From Streptomyces niveus (lineage in GTDB: Bacteria; Actinomycetota; Actinomycetes; Streptomycetales; Streptomycetaceae), in assembly GCF_001723055.1 (NCBI RefSeq), contig NZ_MDCR01000091.1, forward strand, positions 1 through 32,081: 32,081 nt of DNA, given 5' to 3'. Under the pieces are notes generated by a model. It saw only the letters and a list, made by a program, of their open reading frames with translations, was not told where the DNA came from and did not search any database. Both the position numbers and the translations under genes were made by a program. Below are positions 6,347 to 13,539 of this stretch, one piece after another. How positions within the stretch are numbered: position 1 is the first letter of the stretch; each line of letters opens with the position of its first letter.

Positions 6347-7508
6347 GCTGCCCATGGGGATCAGCACGGGGGAACAGCCGGGATACGCACTACTCGTCGC
6401 GGCCGAGCCGCCCGTACGACACCCGCTCGCGGTCACCACGGCGTTGCCTCAGCTGGCCGCCGTCCCGCCGGCGCGTCTGGTCGGCACCTCGTACGCGAGC
6501 GTCGTACAGCTGGCCAACCCCGACGACCCCAACACGGTGTTGACGAACCTCCGCACCGCGGCCGCCGTCGAGGGCCCGCTACTCGTCTACGTCGCCGGGC
6601 ACCTGGCCGTCGACCCGCGCCAGAACCTTCTCCACCTGGCCCTGGCCCGCACCACCGCCCGCACGATCCGGTACACCGCGCTCCCCTGGCACTGGATCGG
6701 TGCCGAGCTGCAGCGCCGCCCGCCGGGCACCACCACGGTGGTGGCCGACCTGGCGACCGACACGGACGTCTGGCAGGCCCTCGTCCACCAGGAGCAGTCC
6801 CTGGCCGGACCGTTCGCTCTGTACGGCGCCGTGCAGCTGCAGGACCGCCGCCACCGCCCCGGGCCCTCGTACACGAACGCGCTCGCGCACATCCTCCGCA
6901 CCGCGCCGACGAGGCCGAGCGCCGAGCAGCTGCACCACCAGGCCGCCCGCGCGGCCGCCGTCGACGCCGCCGCCACCCTGTGGTTGGGAGGACAGGCGGT
7001 CGAGCAGGCCGCCCCGCACCCCGACGTCGACGTGCCCGCACCGAGGACCGAGGCGACGTCGACCACCGCGGCCGCCGTCGAGGAGGACCCCCACCTGGCG
7101 ATCCGGGACGCGAGCCGCGCCGGCCGCCACGGCGAAGCCGCCGCCATCGCCGCCTCGTACGAGCAGGCCGCACTCCGGGCGCACGGCGCGCAGTCCGTCG
7201 AGGTGGCTCACTGGATCGAGGTCCGCGCGTTCCTCGCGCAGCAGGAAGGAGCGCCGGACCGCGCCTGTCAGCTGTGGCTGCAGGCCGCCGTGGTCCGGCT
7301 GACCGCCGACCAGCCCGCGCACCACCCCGAGGTGGCCGAGGCCGTCGACCGCGCCCACGGAGCCTGGCACCACGTCAGCAACCCGTCCCAACTCCGGCAG
7401 TTGGGCACCGAGCTGTTGAGTCTCCGGACCCGTGTCCCCGGAAAGAGTGGTGCTCGCGCGGACGTTCAGCGACGACTCGCCCACCTTCCCCGGGCCGTAA
7501 ACCCCTGA
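6345..7508 (+). CDS. Caspase-like fold plus TPR-like helical protein, probably inactive (387 aa)
   Basis: The N-terminal 190 residues look like a caspase/peptidase C14-type fold. A strand with a Gly-His (LLVYVAGHLAVD, near residues 78-89) is where caspases have the catalytic G-H-G. It is followed by LHLALARTTARTIRYTALPW and then VVADLATD, where a catalytic D-A-C would be expected; no cysteine is present, so protease activity is unlikely. Residues from about 245 onward (AGRHGEAAAIAASYEQAALRA, then ACQLWLQAAVVRLT) form paired helices like tetratricopeptide repeats. GTG 6345 (aggag upstream) and ATG 6354 (leaderless) are both possible starts. It is a stand-alone gene between the 272-bp repeat and a terminator. 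Function unknown. Confidence 0.65.
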   Translation: MLPMGISTGEQPGYALLVAAEPPVRHPLAVTTALPQLAAVPPARLVGTSYASVVQLANPDDPNTVLTNLRTAAAVEGPLLVYVAGHLAVDPRQNLLHLALARTTARTIRYTALPWHWIGAELQRRPPGTTTVVADLATDTDVWQALVHQEQSLAGPFALYGAVQLQDRRHRPGPSYTNALAHILRTAPTRPSAEQLHHQAARAAAVDAAATLWLGGQAVEQAAPHPDVDVPAPRTEATSTTAAAVEEDPHLAIRDASRAGRHGEAAAIAASYEQAALRAHGAQSVEVAHWIEVRAFLAQQEGAPDRACQLWLQAAVVRLTADQPAHHPEVAEAVDRAHGAWHHVSNPSQLRQLGTELLSLRTRVPGKSGARADVQRRLAHLPRAVNP

Positions 7509-7522
7509 TATCTCGGGGTTTT
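7499..7522 (+). terminator. Short terminator overlapping the stop codon
   Basis: AAACCCC (7499-7505) pairs with GGGGTTT (7515-7521), followed by TT. The stem is short but ends in a T run; the stop codon of the preceding gene lies in the loop. Confidence 0.5.
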
Positions 7523-7534
7523 CGGGCCTGCCCG

Positions 7535-7630
7535 CCACACGGGAAGTCGACAAGTGGCCTCCCGTGTCACGGGAAAACCACAAGACACGCGGGAAAGTGT
7601 GGACCACACGGGCCCCGTTATGGATAAGAT
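7535..7630 (+). promoter_or_regulatory. CACGGG operator repeats and leaderless promoter
   Basis: CACGGG occurs at 7538, 7568 and 7606, with a variant CACGCGGG at 7586 and an inverted CCCGTG at 7561 that makes the palindrome CCCGTGTCACGGG (7561-7573). A -10 box TAAGAT (7625-7630) lies 13 bases before ATG 7638, and TGGACC (7600-7605) is a possible -35. The repeats cover the -35 and upstream area, so the small RHH protein encoded next is a likely autorepressor. Confidence 0.6.
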
Positions 7631-7637
7631 CTTGGAC

Positions 7638-7898
7638 ATGGCAGTACGAGGACGTCAGCAGCCGGGCCGAACGGGAGTGTTCCCCTCGGACAAGCCGTTG
7701 CGCGCCACCGTGATGCTCAAGCCCGGCGACTACGTACGCGGGTTGTACGAGGAGCTGGTGAACGACCTTGGGATCTCCGGGGCCGAAGTGCTCCGCGAAG
7801 CCCTCACCGAGCTGCACAAGAGGGAAGCCCGCCGCAAGGCGAGGCAGGCCCCGAGGGCAGCCCAGAACACTGGTGAGGAGCTGCCCCAGACCGGATGA
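7638..7898 (+). CDS. Ribbon-helix-helix-type DNA-binding protein, putative regulator (86 aa)
   Basis: The pattern fits the ribbon-helix-helix (Arc/CopG) fold: strand LRATVML (21-27), helix DYVRGLYEELVNDLG (31-45), turn with ISGAEV, then helix VLREALTELHKRE (51-63). The N-terminus is basic and flexible, and the C-terminus is Arg/Gln rich. The ATG at 7638 is chosen because TAAGAT lies 13 bases upstream, giving a leaderless mRNA; the longer reading from 7554 would place the operator repeats inside the gene. RHH proteins of this size control plasmid copy number or transfer genes. Lying between the operator array and the candidate replication gene suggests copy-number control (inference). Confidence 0.65.
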   Translation: MAVRGRQQPGRTGVFPSDKPLRATVMLKPGDYVRGLYEELVNDLGISGAEVLREALTELHKREARRKARQAPRAAQNTGEELPQTG

Positions 7899-8149
7899 CA
7901 ACAAGGTCCGGACGCGCAAAAGCCCTGACCCGAAAGTTCAGATCAGGGCACCGCTCGTTCGGCGGGACCACCTCAGTCACAAGCTGCCAGGCGCGGGTCT
8001 GAGAGTCCCTATCTCCACATGTAGGCCCATTTCAGGCGCCGGACGGAAGTCCGGGGCCGGGCCTTCGTATGTGCCCCTTATCTAGCTCCAGGAGCATCAG
8101 CATCGTAGCTCATCGCTGCGATGGCGGCCCAGTGCGCCCTTCTTCCGGT
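7899..8149. other. Intergenic region with hairpins before candidate rep gene
   Basis: A hairpin GCCCTGA (7922-7928) / TCAGGGC (7943-7949) follows the RHH gene and may be its terminator. CCGGAC-ggaa-GTCCGG (8041-8056) is a compact hairpin. A possible ribosome binding site aggag lies at 8092-8096. No clear -35/-10 pair or iteron set was found. The region is less GC-rich than its surroundings and may hold leader or antisense RNA control of the next gene. Confidence 0.4.
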
Positions 8150-9781
8150 GTGTCCGTAGTACAGCCGGAGTCGGCGCCTCGCGCGCCGCTGTCGCTGGAA
8201 CACGAAACCGTCGCCGTACTGCGCTTTCCCCAGATCAGCCTGCCCATGTGGTACCGGGTTCTGGAGATCGCAGACAGCCGCGGTGAGCTACCCACGCGCC
8301 TGCGACGACTGGCCCGGTTCCTCTCCCAGCAGGAGCTGGACCGCGCCACGGGTCGCGTGATCGGCCAGTGGGACACGGGACGGGTCGACGGGGGCATGGA
8401 CCTGGCCCACGGGTACGGCCTCACCGAGGGATTCGGGGATGACCGGTTCTGGGACGACCTGAAGTTGGCGTACCGCCACGGATACGTGGAGCAGGTCGTG
8501 AAGCCGGCCCCGGGCCGTCGCGCGGTCTACGCCCTGTGTCTCCGTGTTGACGCGATCCCGAGCGACCTCCCCGACGACCTGATGCGCCAGCTGAAGGTGT
8601 GGGACCTCCCCGAGGTCGAGGTGCGGCACGAGGACGCCCGGTACGGCCGCCTCACGGCCAGTGCGTCCGTGCCGCTGGCCGGAGCCGAGGCCGTCGAGGT
8701 GGACGAGCGGACCGCCGCCGAGCTGGCCGCCGCTCCGCGTTGGGAGCACCCGGCGGACTCCCCGGCGGCCGCCGCCGCCGAGGCCATCCGTACGTCCGCC
8801 AAGGCTCTGGGAGCGGACGCCGGGCCCCAGGATCTCCGGTGCTGGGCAGTAGCGGACCGGGACCGCGCCGAGGCCCTGAATCAGCGGCTGATGGGTAATG
8901 GCAAAACGTCTCCCTCTTACGCGAAGGGCTTTCAGCTATCTGGTCTTTTCTCTGCAGGTAGTAGCGGGCTGAGCTTGTCGAACGACATGGGACAAGCAAA
9001 AACGACGCCTTCGGCGGCGCCTGGAAAGAAGCCCTCGTTCCTGTTCGGGGACGACCCCAGCGCCGTGGCAGACAGGGTTCTGAGGCGTGCGTGGCACGCC
9101 TGGCGGGCCCAACTCGGACACGGCAAGGTGATTTTGCCCAACGGGTCCTGGGACGAGCTTGGACGCTGGCACGGCGGTTCGGCATGGTCCGACCTGCAGC
9201 GCACGGTCCGGATCGCGCTCCGTCGTTCCACCGAGAGCGAGCTGGTCGAGGTGCTGTCGAGCAGCGTTGCCGGGGTGGACGACGTGGGCCGCCTGGCCGC
9301 GTGGCGCCTGTGGCGGCTCATCAACTCCCGGAAGGACGCCCACGGTCACGGCCGCCGGCGGACCGCCGTTCCGGCCGCCAGCGTGGCGGAGTGGGACGAC
9401 ATCGAGACCACCGTGGCCAAGCGCGCCCGCACCCTCACGCAGTCGGTTGCCCACCCCGACCTCAGCAGCCGCGAGGAGGATCTGCGCGAGCAGAACCGGC
9501 GCCGCGAGGCCGCCCGCCTGGCCGCCGAGGCGGAGCTGGCCGCCGAGGCGAAGCGCGCCGAACTCACCGACCGGTGGGGCCTGGACCGCTGGACCAGCCG
9601 CAGCTCCGAGCCGGAGCAGCCCCGCCGCTGGTCGGCCCGACAGCCCGAGCACGTCCACCTGGCGGAGGTTGAGGAACGGCGGTACCTGGACATGCCCGTG
9701 GCCCGCTCCGAGGCCGAGCAGACGTACCGCGCAGCCCTGGCCCGCGCCCGCGCCGAGAAGCGCGCCCGCCGCCGCAGCTGA
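8150..9781 (+). CDS. Candidate plasmid replication initiator, winged-helix N-terminus (543 aa)
   Basis: I do not recognise a named family with certainty. After a short tail, residues about 27-130 (RFPQISLPMWYRVLEIAD, LARFLSQQELDRATGRVIGQW, FWDDLKLAYRHGYVEQV) look like a winged helix-turn-helix typical of replication initiators. The C-terminal half is helical, basic and Arg/Ala rich (residues 400-543, EEDLREQNRRREAARLAAEAE). It is the only large DNA-binding candidate near the copy-control-like RHH gene, so replication is the best guess. GTG 8150 is preferred; ATG 8069 in the same frame is possible, and neither has a good ribosome binding site. A 120-base AT-richer stretch lies inside the gene (8890-9010). 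It could also be a transfer or partition regulator. Confidence 0.45.
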   Translation: MSVVQPESAPRAPLSLEHETVAVLRFPQISLPMWYRVLEIADSRGELPTRLRRLARFLSQQELDRATGRVIGQWDTGRVDGGMDLAHGYGLTEGFGDDRFWDDLKLAYRHGYVEQVVKPAPGRRAVYALCLRVDAIPSDLPDDLMRQLKVWDLPEVEVRHEDARYGRLTASASVPLAGAEAVEVDERTAAELAAAPRWEHPADSPAAAAAEAIRTSAKALGADAGPQDLRCWAVADRDRAEALNQRLMGNGKTSPSYAKGFQLSGLFSAGSSGLSLSNDMGQAKTTPSAAPGKKPSFLFGDDPSAVADRVLRRAWHAWRAQLGHGKVILPNGSWDELGRWHGGSAWSDLQRTVRIALRRSTESELVEVLSSSVAGVDDVGRLAAWRLWRLINSRKDAHGHGRRRTAVPAASVAEWDDIETTVAKRARTLTQSVAHPDLSSREEDLREQNRRREAARLAAEAELAAEAKRAELTDRWGLDRWTSRSSEPEQPRRWSARQPEHVHLAEVEERRYLDMPVARSEAEQTYRAALARARAEKRARRRS

Positions 9782-9816
9782 CGAGGAATCGGCATATGCC
9801 GACAATCACGGTTCCC

Positions 9817-9850
9817 ATGACAACCTAGGTTCACGACAGCTAGGGTTGTC
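9817..9850 (+). promoter_or_regulatory. Operator-promoter with CCTAGGTT, leaderless start
   Basis: A -35 ATGACA (9817-9822), 18-base spacer and -10 TAGGGT (9841-9846) place the start at or next to ATG 9853. The inverted repeat GACAACCTA (9819-9827) / TAGGGTTGTC (9841-9850) spans the promoter, and the palindrome AACCTAGGTT (9822-9831) sits in it. CCTAGGTT recurs in the promoter at 31502-31547. Confidence 0.7.
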
Positions 9851-9852
9851 GC

Positions 9853-10407
9853 ATGGAGATGAAGGAACCGACCCAGGAAGAACGCGACCAGCTCCGCCAA
9901 GCCCTGCACAAGGCCCTGGCGAAGCTGGGGGACGCGGTGTACGAGCGGCTGACCGCCGCACGGCCGGACGACGCGGAGGCGGAACTGGACCTCACCCGCC
10001 CGGAGATCCCCCTGGCGAAGCTGATCGTCTGCAAGTACGCGGACGAGGAGCTGGACGTGCTGGCCGAGCGGTTCGCCCGCTCCGCCGGAGCAGCCGGAGC
10101 CAACTACGCGGAACTGGGCACCGCATGGGGGATCTCCCGCCAGGCAGCCCGGAAGCGTTGGCCGGGAGCGGTGAGCGCGATCAACGAGCGCGCGAACAAG
10201 GAACCCGTCCACTTCGAGGCGTTCGGCGGGGAGGCCAGGGTGACCTTCCACCCGGAGGACGGGGGCTGGTGGTGGATCGCCACCGCGGCCAACCGTCAGG
10301 TGCGCGAGGCACCCGAGAAGGCCGAGTACGACACGAGCGAGGAGGCCGCGGCCGCAGCCGGCGCGTTCCTCGCCGCGAACACCACCACCGAGGAGACGAC
10401 TCGATGA
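9853..10407 (+). CDS. Helix-turn-helix DNA-binding protein (184 aa)
   Basis: A clear helix-turn-helix lies at residues 85-103, YAELGTAWGISRQAARKRW, a form common in actinobacterial phage and plasmid proteins. The N-terminal 75 residues are helical and acidic. The C-terminal part (FEAFGGEARVTFHPEDGGWWWIA) is a beta-rich domain with a Trp triplet, possibly a ligand or partner domain. The promoter is directly covered by an inverted repeat, and the mRNA appears leaderless with ATG at 9853, so autoregulation is plausible. The stop overlaps the next gene's ATG by 4 bases. Its operator half-sites also occur at 31502-31547, so it may control the large operon as well (inference). Confidence 0.7.
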   Translation: MEMKEPTQEERDQLRQALHKALAKLGDAVYERLTAARPDDAEAELDLTRPEIPLAKLIVCKYADEELDVLAERFARSAGAAGANYAELGTAWGISRQAARKRWPGAVSAINERANKEPVHFEAFGGEARVTFHPEDGGWWWIATAANRQVREAPEKAEYDTSEEAAAAAGAFLAANTTTEETTR

Positions 10408-10991
10408 GCCTGCCCGAACTCCCCGCCCTGGCCGCCGCCCTGCAGACCCTGTTCGACACGTACCCGACTGACGCCGACGAAGCCGAGCGGCTGACGCTCG
10501 CGCTGGAGTCCGGGGACGAACGCCAGGTCGTCAGCCTGCAGCCGGGCCAGGCCGCATGGTTGACCACCCTCGTCCAGGACGAGTTCGTGAGCTGCCGCAA
10601 CGCTCACTCGGACGGGAACGGGCGGTGCGCGCACTGCACCGGCCGGGGCGTGGTCGGCGCGACGAAGCCCACCGTCTGGATCATCTGGCAGACGGACGGA
10701 GCCGGGCCGGGCCGTCCCTGCCTGGACGAGGCCACGGCCAAGAAGCGCGCCGAGACGCTGTACCTGGACGGGCTGCACTCGGACGACCAGGAGGAGGCCC
10801 GGCTGGAGTGGACCGGCGGAGGCGACCTCTACGAGCTGGAGGACAACGGCCAGGACACCGGCTGGTGTGTCGGCCCGGAGGAAGTCGAGACCCCGGCCCG
10901 GACCTGGACGTGCACCTTCTGCGGAGAGGACAACGACGACGCGTTCGCGGTCTGCCCCGGTGACGGACACCGCCGCCCGGACGCCGCCTGA
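10404..10991 (+). CDS. Hypothetical protein with two zinc-binding cysteine clusters (195 aa)
   Basis: The family is not recognised. The N-terminal 60 residues are helical. A first cluster, CRNAHSDGNGRCAHCTGRG (about residues 64-83), resembles DnaJ-type or rubredoxin-like zinc knuckles. Strand VWIIWQTDG follows, then a Gly/Trp-rich acidic region. A C-terminal zinc ribbon CTFCGEDNDDAFAVCPGD has two cysteine pairs (C-x2-C and a single further C visible), so metal binding is likely but the fourth ligand is uncertain. It is coupled by an ATGA overlap to the HTH gene and probably acts with it. The start is set by this overlap; the much longer in-frame reading upstream is a shadow. Confidence 0.6.
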   Translation: MSLPELPALAAALQTLFDTYPTDADEAERLTLALESGDERQVVSLQPGQAAWLTTLVQDEFVSCRNAHSDGNGRCAHCTGRGVVGATKPTVWIIWQTDGAGPGRPCLDEATAKKRAETLYLDGLHSDDQEEARLEWTGGGDLYELEDNGQDTGWCVGPEEVETPARTWTCTFCGEDNDDAFAVCPGDGHRRPDAA

Positions 10992-11070
10992 CCAGCACCG
11001 CCGCAAGAGGCAACGGGCAACACCGCGAACCGACTACCGCCGCCCCCGGGCGGCATGGAGGCTGGACAGC

Positions 11071-11535
11071 ATGGAGACCACACCGCAAGACCTCAGCACC
11101 CTGTACTGGGACGGACACGTCCAGAGCGTCATCACCTCGTACGGCGCCGGCCACCACGACGACCCGGGCGGCAACGCCGTGGTGGTCGACACCCGGCCCC
11201 TGCGCAACCCGCCCGAGGACCCCGAGGTCCGCGACCGGATGCTGCACAGCAACGGCCTGGACCCGGAGGTCCGCCGGTACGTCATGGCGACGCCGGGCGC
11301 GAAGGAGCTGGTGGCGCAGTCCGCCGAGAAGGTCCGCATCCTGTTGGAGCGCGACAACCTGAAGCAGTGGACCGGCGGTCCGCAGCAGTACCGCGTGGAT
11401 GTCCACGTGGTCTGTGGTGGCGGCCGCCACCGTTCGGTGGCCGTGGCCGAGGAGATCGCGGTGCACCTACGGGCGGCCGGGATCGGGTGCGAGGTCGAGC
11501 ACCGGCACATCGAGCGGCCGATCCTGCAGAAGTGA
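11071..11535 (+). CDS. RapZ C-terminal domain-like protein (154 aa)
   Basis: The C-terminal half carries VDVHVVCGGGRHRSVAVAEEIAVHL followed by GIGCEVEHRHI. This matches the C-terminal domain of RapZ/YvcJ proteins, whose signature is C-T-G-G-x-H-R-S-V. In RapZ this domain binds small RNA or a nucleotide-sugar; here there is no N-terminal P-loop kinase-like domain, so this is a stand-alone domain as found in many actinomycete phages and plasmids. ATG 11071 is preceded by ggagg nine bases upstream, while the longer reading begins inside the previous gene. A strong terminator follows. The precise role is unknown. Confidence 0.7.
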   Translation: METTPQDLSTLYWDGHVQSVITSYGAGHHDDPGGNAVVVDTRPLRNPPEDPEVRDRMLHSNGLDPEVRRYVMATPGAKELVAQSAEKVRILLERDNLKQWTGGPQQYRVDVHVVCGGGRHRSVAVAEEIAVHLRAAGIGCEVEHRHIERPILQK

Positions 11536-11592
11536 CGCGGCCGGGACCGTCGTAACCGGCCCCGGACGCGCACACCAGGACACCACATCGAG

Positions 11593-11620
11593 CAGGCCCC
11601 GCCCATCAGGGCGGGGCCTG
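11593..11620. terminator. Strong hairpin terminator between convergent genes
   Basis: A perfect 12-bp stem CAGGCCCCGCCC (11593-11604) / 11609-11620 surrounds an ATCA loop. It serves the RapZ-like gene and the leftward small gene ending at 11629. Confidence 0.85.
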
Positions 11621-11628
11621 TCCCGTGC

Positions 11629-11862
11629 TCAGGACCCGAACGCCTCCCGCCATCCGCTCCGTACCCCGCGGCCCACGGCCCGCCAGGACGACAAGAAGCA
11701 GCTGCACCCGTCACCCTCCCGCCGGGGGCAGCCAGCCGCGTGCCCGCGCACGCCGAGCCGGACGAGGGAGAAGGGGAGCACGACCAGCTCCGCGAGCAGG
11801 ACGCACGGAGCGACGAGGAGGACCAGGACGTGAGAGCGCCAGCGGCGCGTGTTCGTGTTCAT
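11629..11862 (-). CDS. Small membrane protein (77 aa)
   Basis: ATG 11862 opens a reading frame with strong G/C third positions, one long hydrophobic segment (VLVLLVAPCVLLAELVVLPFSLV, residues about 12-34) and a Cys/Arg-rich tail. It ends next to the bidirectional terminator, as a real leftward gene would. No good ribosome binding site is seen. The family is not recognised. If it is not a gene, the stretch 11536-12019 is otherwise empty apart from the terminator and the resolvase control region. Confidence 0.5.
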   Translation of the reverse strand: MNTNTRRWRSHVLVLLVAPCVLLAELVVLPFSLVRLGVRGHAAGCPRREGDGCSCFLSSWRAVGRGVRSGWREAFGS

Positions 11863-11962
11863 GGTCGGCAGTCTGGAACGGTTCCCCTGTGGACAGTTTC
11901 CGGCGAGAGCGGCTGACGCCCCCTCAGAACGGCCCGTCGAGGGCCGGATAGGGTCTGTTCGA

Positions 11963-11990
11963 TGTCACAGTTATGCCAATTACTGTGACA
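11963..11990. promoter_or_regulatory. 28-bp res-like inverted repeat upstream of resolvase
   Basis: Perfect 9-bp arms TGTCACAGT (11963-11971) and ACTGTGACA (11982-11990) flank a 10-bp spacer, giving exactly the 28-bp span of a serine-resolvase crossover site. The central pair is CC. It lies 29 bases before the resolvase ATG. A -10-like TAGGGT is at 11949-11954, so it could equally be the resolvase operator. Confidence 0.6.
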
Positions 11991-12019
11991 GTGCAGGTCA
12001 GAGCGTTGGAGGCGATCAG

Positions 12020-12748
12020 ATGCGGCTCGCGGGGTACATCCGGGTGTCGACCGGCAGTCAGCTGGACGGGTTCGGGCTGGAGGACCAGGAGCGCATCGTG
12101 CGCCGCTGGACGCGCGAGCACGGCCACCGCCTCGTGAAGCTGTTCGTGGAGAAGGCGGTGCCGGGCACCGTCGCCGGGGACGAGCGGCCCGAGCTGGCCG
12201 ACGCCCTGTTGTGGATCGAGGAGAAGCGCGTGCACGGCATCGTCGCGCCGAACCTTGACCGCCTGGCCCGCGAGCTGGTGGTGCAGGAGGCGGCACTGGC
12301 CCAGACGTGGAAGCACGGCGGCCGCGCGTTCATGGCCGATCAGGGCGAGATCCTGCCCGACGACCCCGAGGACCCGATGCGCACCGCCATGCGCCAGATG
12401 ATGGGCGTGTTCGCGCAGTTGGACCGAGGCATGACCGTGGCCAAGCTCCGCCGCGGCCGCCGCATCAAGGGGGAGAAGGGCCAGTACGCGTACGGCGCCC
12501 CGCCGTACGGATGGGCCGCGCACAAGAAGGAGCTGACCGAGGAGGAGATGGAGCAGGCAGGCCGAGCCCGCGCCCGCCAGCTCCGGGACGAGGACGAGCT
12601 GTCGTTGCGCGAGATCGTGGCCGTGCTGGAGGCCGAAGGGCTCCGCCCGAAGCGCGGGGAGCGCTGGCACCCGGAGACCGTCCGCCGGATGCTCGCGAAC
12701 ACGACCGACCGGCCGCCGACCCTGCGCCGGCGCGAGCGCACCGCGTAG
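12020..12748 (+). CDS. Serine site-specific recombinase, resolvase type (242 aa)
   Basis: MRLAGYIRVSTGSQLDGFGLEDQ carries the Y-x-R-V-S-T motif with the nucleophile Ser10 and Arg8. V-A-P-N-L-D-R-L-A-R-E (around residues 77-87) is the second active-site motif, and QLDRGMTVAKLRRGRR is the long E-helix. The C-terminal 60 residues (LSLREIVAVLEAEGLRPKRGERWHPETVRRML) form the DNA-binding helix-turn-helix seen in small recombinases. ATG 12020 follows ggagg; the upstream extension has no start signals. Its likely job is dimer resolution or DNA inversion. It lies immediately beside a 28-bp inverted repeat that is a candidate crossover site. Confidence 0.88.
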   Translation: MRLAGYIRVSTGSQLDGFGLEDQERIVRRWTREHGHRLVKLFVEKAVPGTVAGDERPELADALLWIEEKRVHGIVAPNLDRLARELVVQEAALAQTWKHGGRAFMADQGEILPDDPEDPMRTAMRQMMGVFAQLDRGMTVAKLRRGRRIKGEKGQYAYGAPPYGWAAHKKELTEEEMEQAGRARARQLRDEDELSLREIVAVLEAEGLRPKRGERWHPETVRRMLANTTDRPPTLRRRERTA

Positions 12749-12756
12749 GGACGACG

Positions 12757-12784
12757 AAGGGCCCGGCCAGGCGGCCGGGCCCTT
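12757..12784. terminator. Bidirectional terminator hairpin
   Basis: A 12-bp stem AAGGGCCCGGCC (12757-12768) / 12773-12784 with loop AGGC lies between the resolvase stop and the convergent NERD gene stop. Confidence 0.85.
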
Positions 12785-12798
12785 CTGTCTGTTCCTCG

Positions 12799-13539
12799 TC
12801 AGGAAGCCGGGGGCAGCGTCCGTTCCGCCAGCTGCCCGACCGCCGCCCGCCGGGCCGAGTCCCACCCGGGTTGGGGAGGAAGGCTCCGGAGCAGGCCGCG
12901 CAGCCGCTTCGCCTCCACCACGGTCACGCCGCCCAGTTCGAGGCGACCGCGCGGAGCCGGGACCTTCGCGCCGTGCACGGCGACCACCGGCCGGACCGGG
13001 ACGCCGAGGGCCCGAGCCGCCTGTTCCGCCTCCCAGACCACCGTCTGCAGAGCGCGGGTCTGGTCGTAGCGGCCGTACCGGAGGGTGCCGCCCTGCACCG
13101 TCAGCTGGGACTTGTCCGACGTCCAGTTCTTCGTGTCGACGTACAGGGCGCCGGCGGCCGTGAAGGCGAGGTGGTCGAGGTTCGCCCGACTCCCCGGGAT
13201 CGCCCGATCGTGCAGCACCACGGCGTGGCCCCGGCGGACGAGCGGGGCCAGGAGCTTGGCCGTCCGCGCCTCCCCGGCGGCCCCCACCGCCCAGCTGTTG
13301 TGGCCCCGGCGGTACAGCCGCCGTACGCCGAGCCCGACCACGACCAGCGCGGCGACCAGGCCGAGCTGCCAGTTCGTCAGCGAGCCGGCCGCCGACCCGA
13401 CCACCGCGGCGGCCGCCGCGAGTAACGGCAGCAGCACCCGGGCCCGTCGATGCTGTGCTGCCCGCTCCGCTGTCCGAGCCGCCTCACCCATCCGGCCCGC
13501 GCTCGCCCCGGCTCCGCTTCGGTGCCCCGCTGTCGTCAT
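12799..13539 (-). CDS. Membrane-anchored NERD-domain nuclease-like protein (246 aa)
   Basis: The N-terminus (1-35) is basic. Two hydrophobic helices (about 36-55 and 59-74) are followed by a NERD domain: VGAAGEARTAKLLAPL, then VLHDRAIPGSRANLDHLAFTAAGALYVDTKNW. This carries the D-x-n-(E/D)-x-K pattern of the PD-(D/E)XK-like fold, here with D in D-T-K. A strand RPVVAVHGA and VTVVEAKRLRGLL near the end complete the domain. NERD proteins are predicted nucleases found in plasmids and bacterial chromosomes; direct activity is rarely shown. ATG 13539 follows ggaggggc. The pair of transmembrane helices suggests DNA processing at the membrane, or defence. Confidence 0.8.
   Translation of the reverse strand: MTTAGHRSGAGASAGRMGEAARTAERAAQHRRARVLLPLLAAAAAVVGSAAGSLTNWQLGLVAALVVVGLGVRRLYRRGHNSWAVGAAGEARTAKLLAPLVRRGHAVVLHDRAIPGSRANLDHLAFTAAGALYVDTKNWTSDKSQLTVQGGTLRYGRYDQTRALQTVVWEAEQAARALGVPVRPVVAVHGAKVPAPRGRLELGGVTVVEAKRLRGLLRSLPPQPGWDSARRAAVGQLAERTLPPAS

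Noticed and set aside
7554..7637. Upstream extension of the RHH gene to GTG 7554
   Set aside because: It contains the CACGGG operator repeats, and the leaderless -10 box points to ATG 7638.
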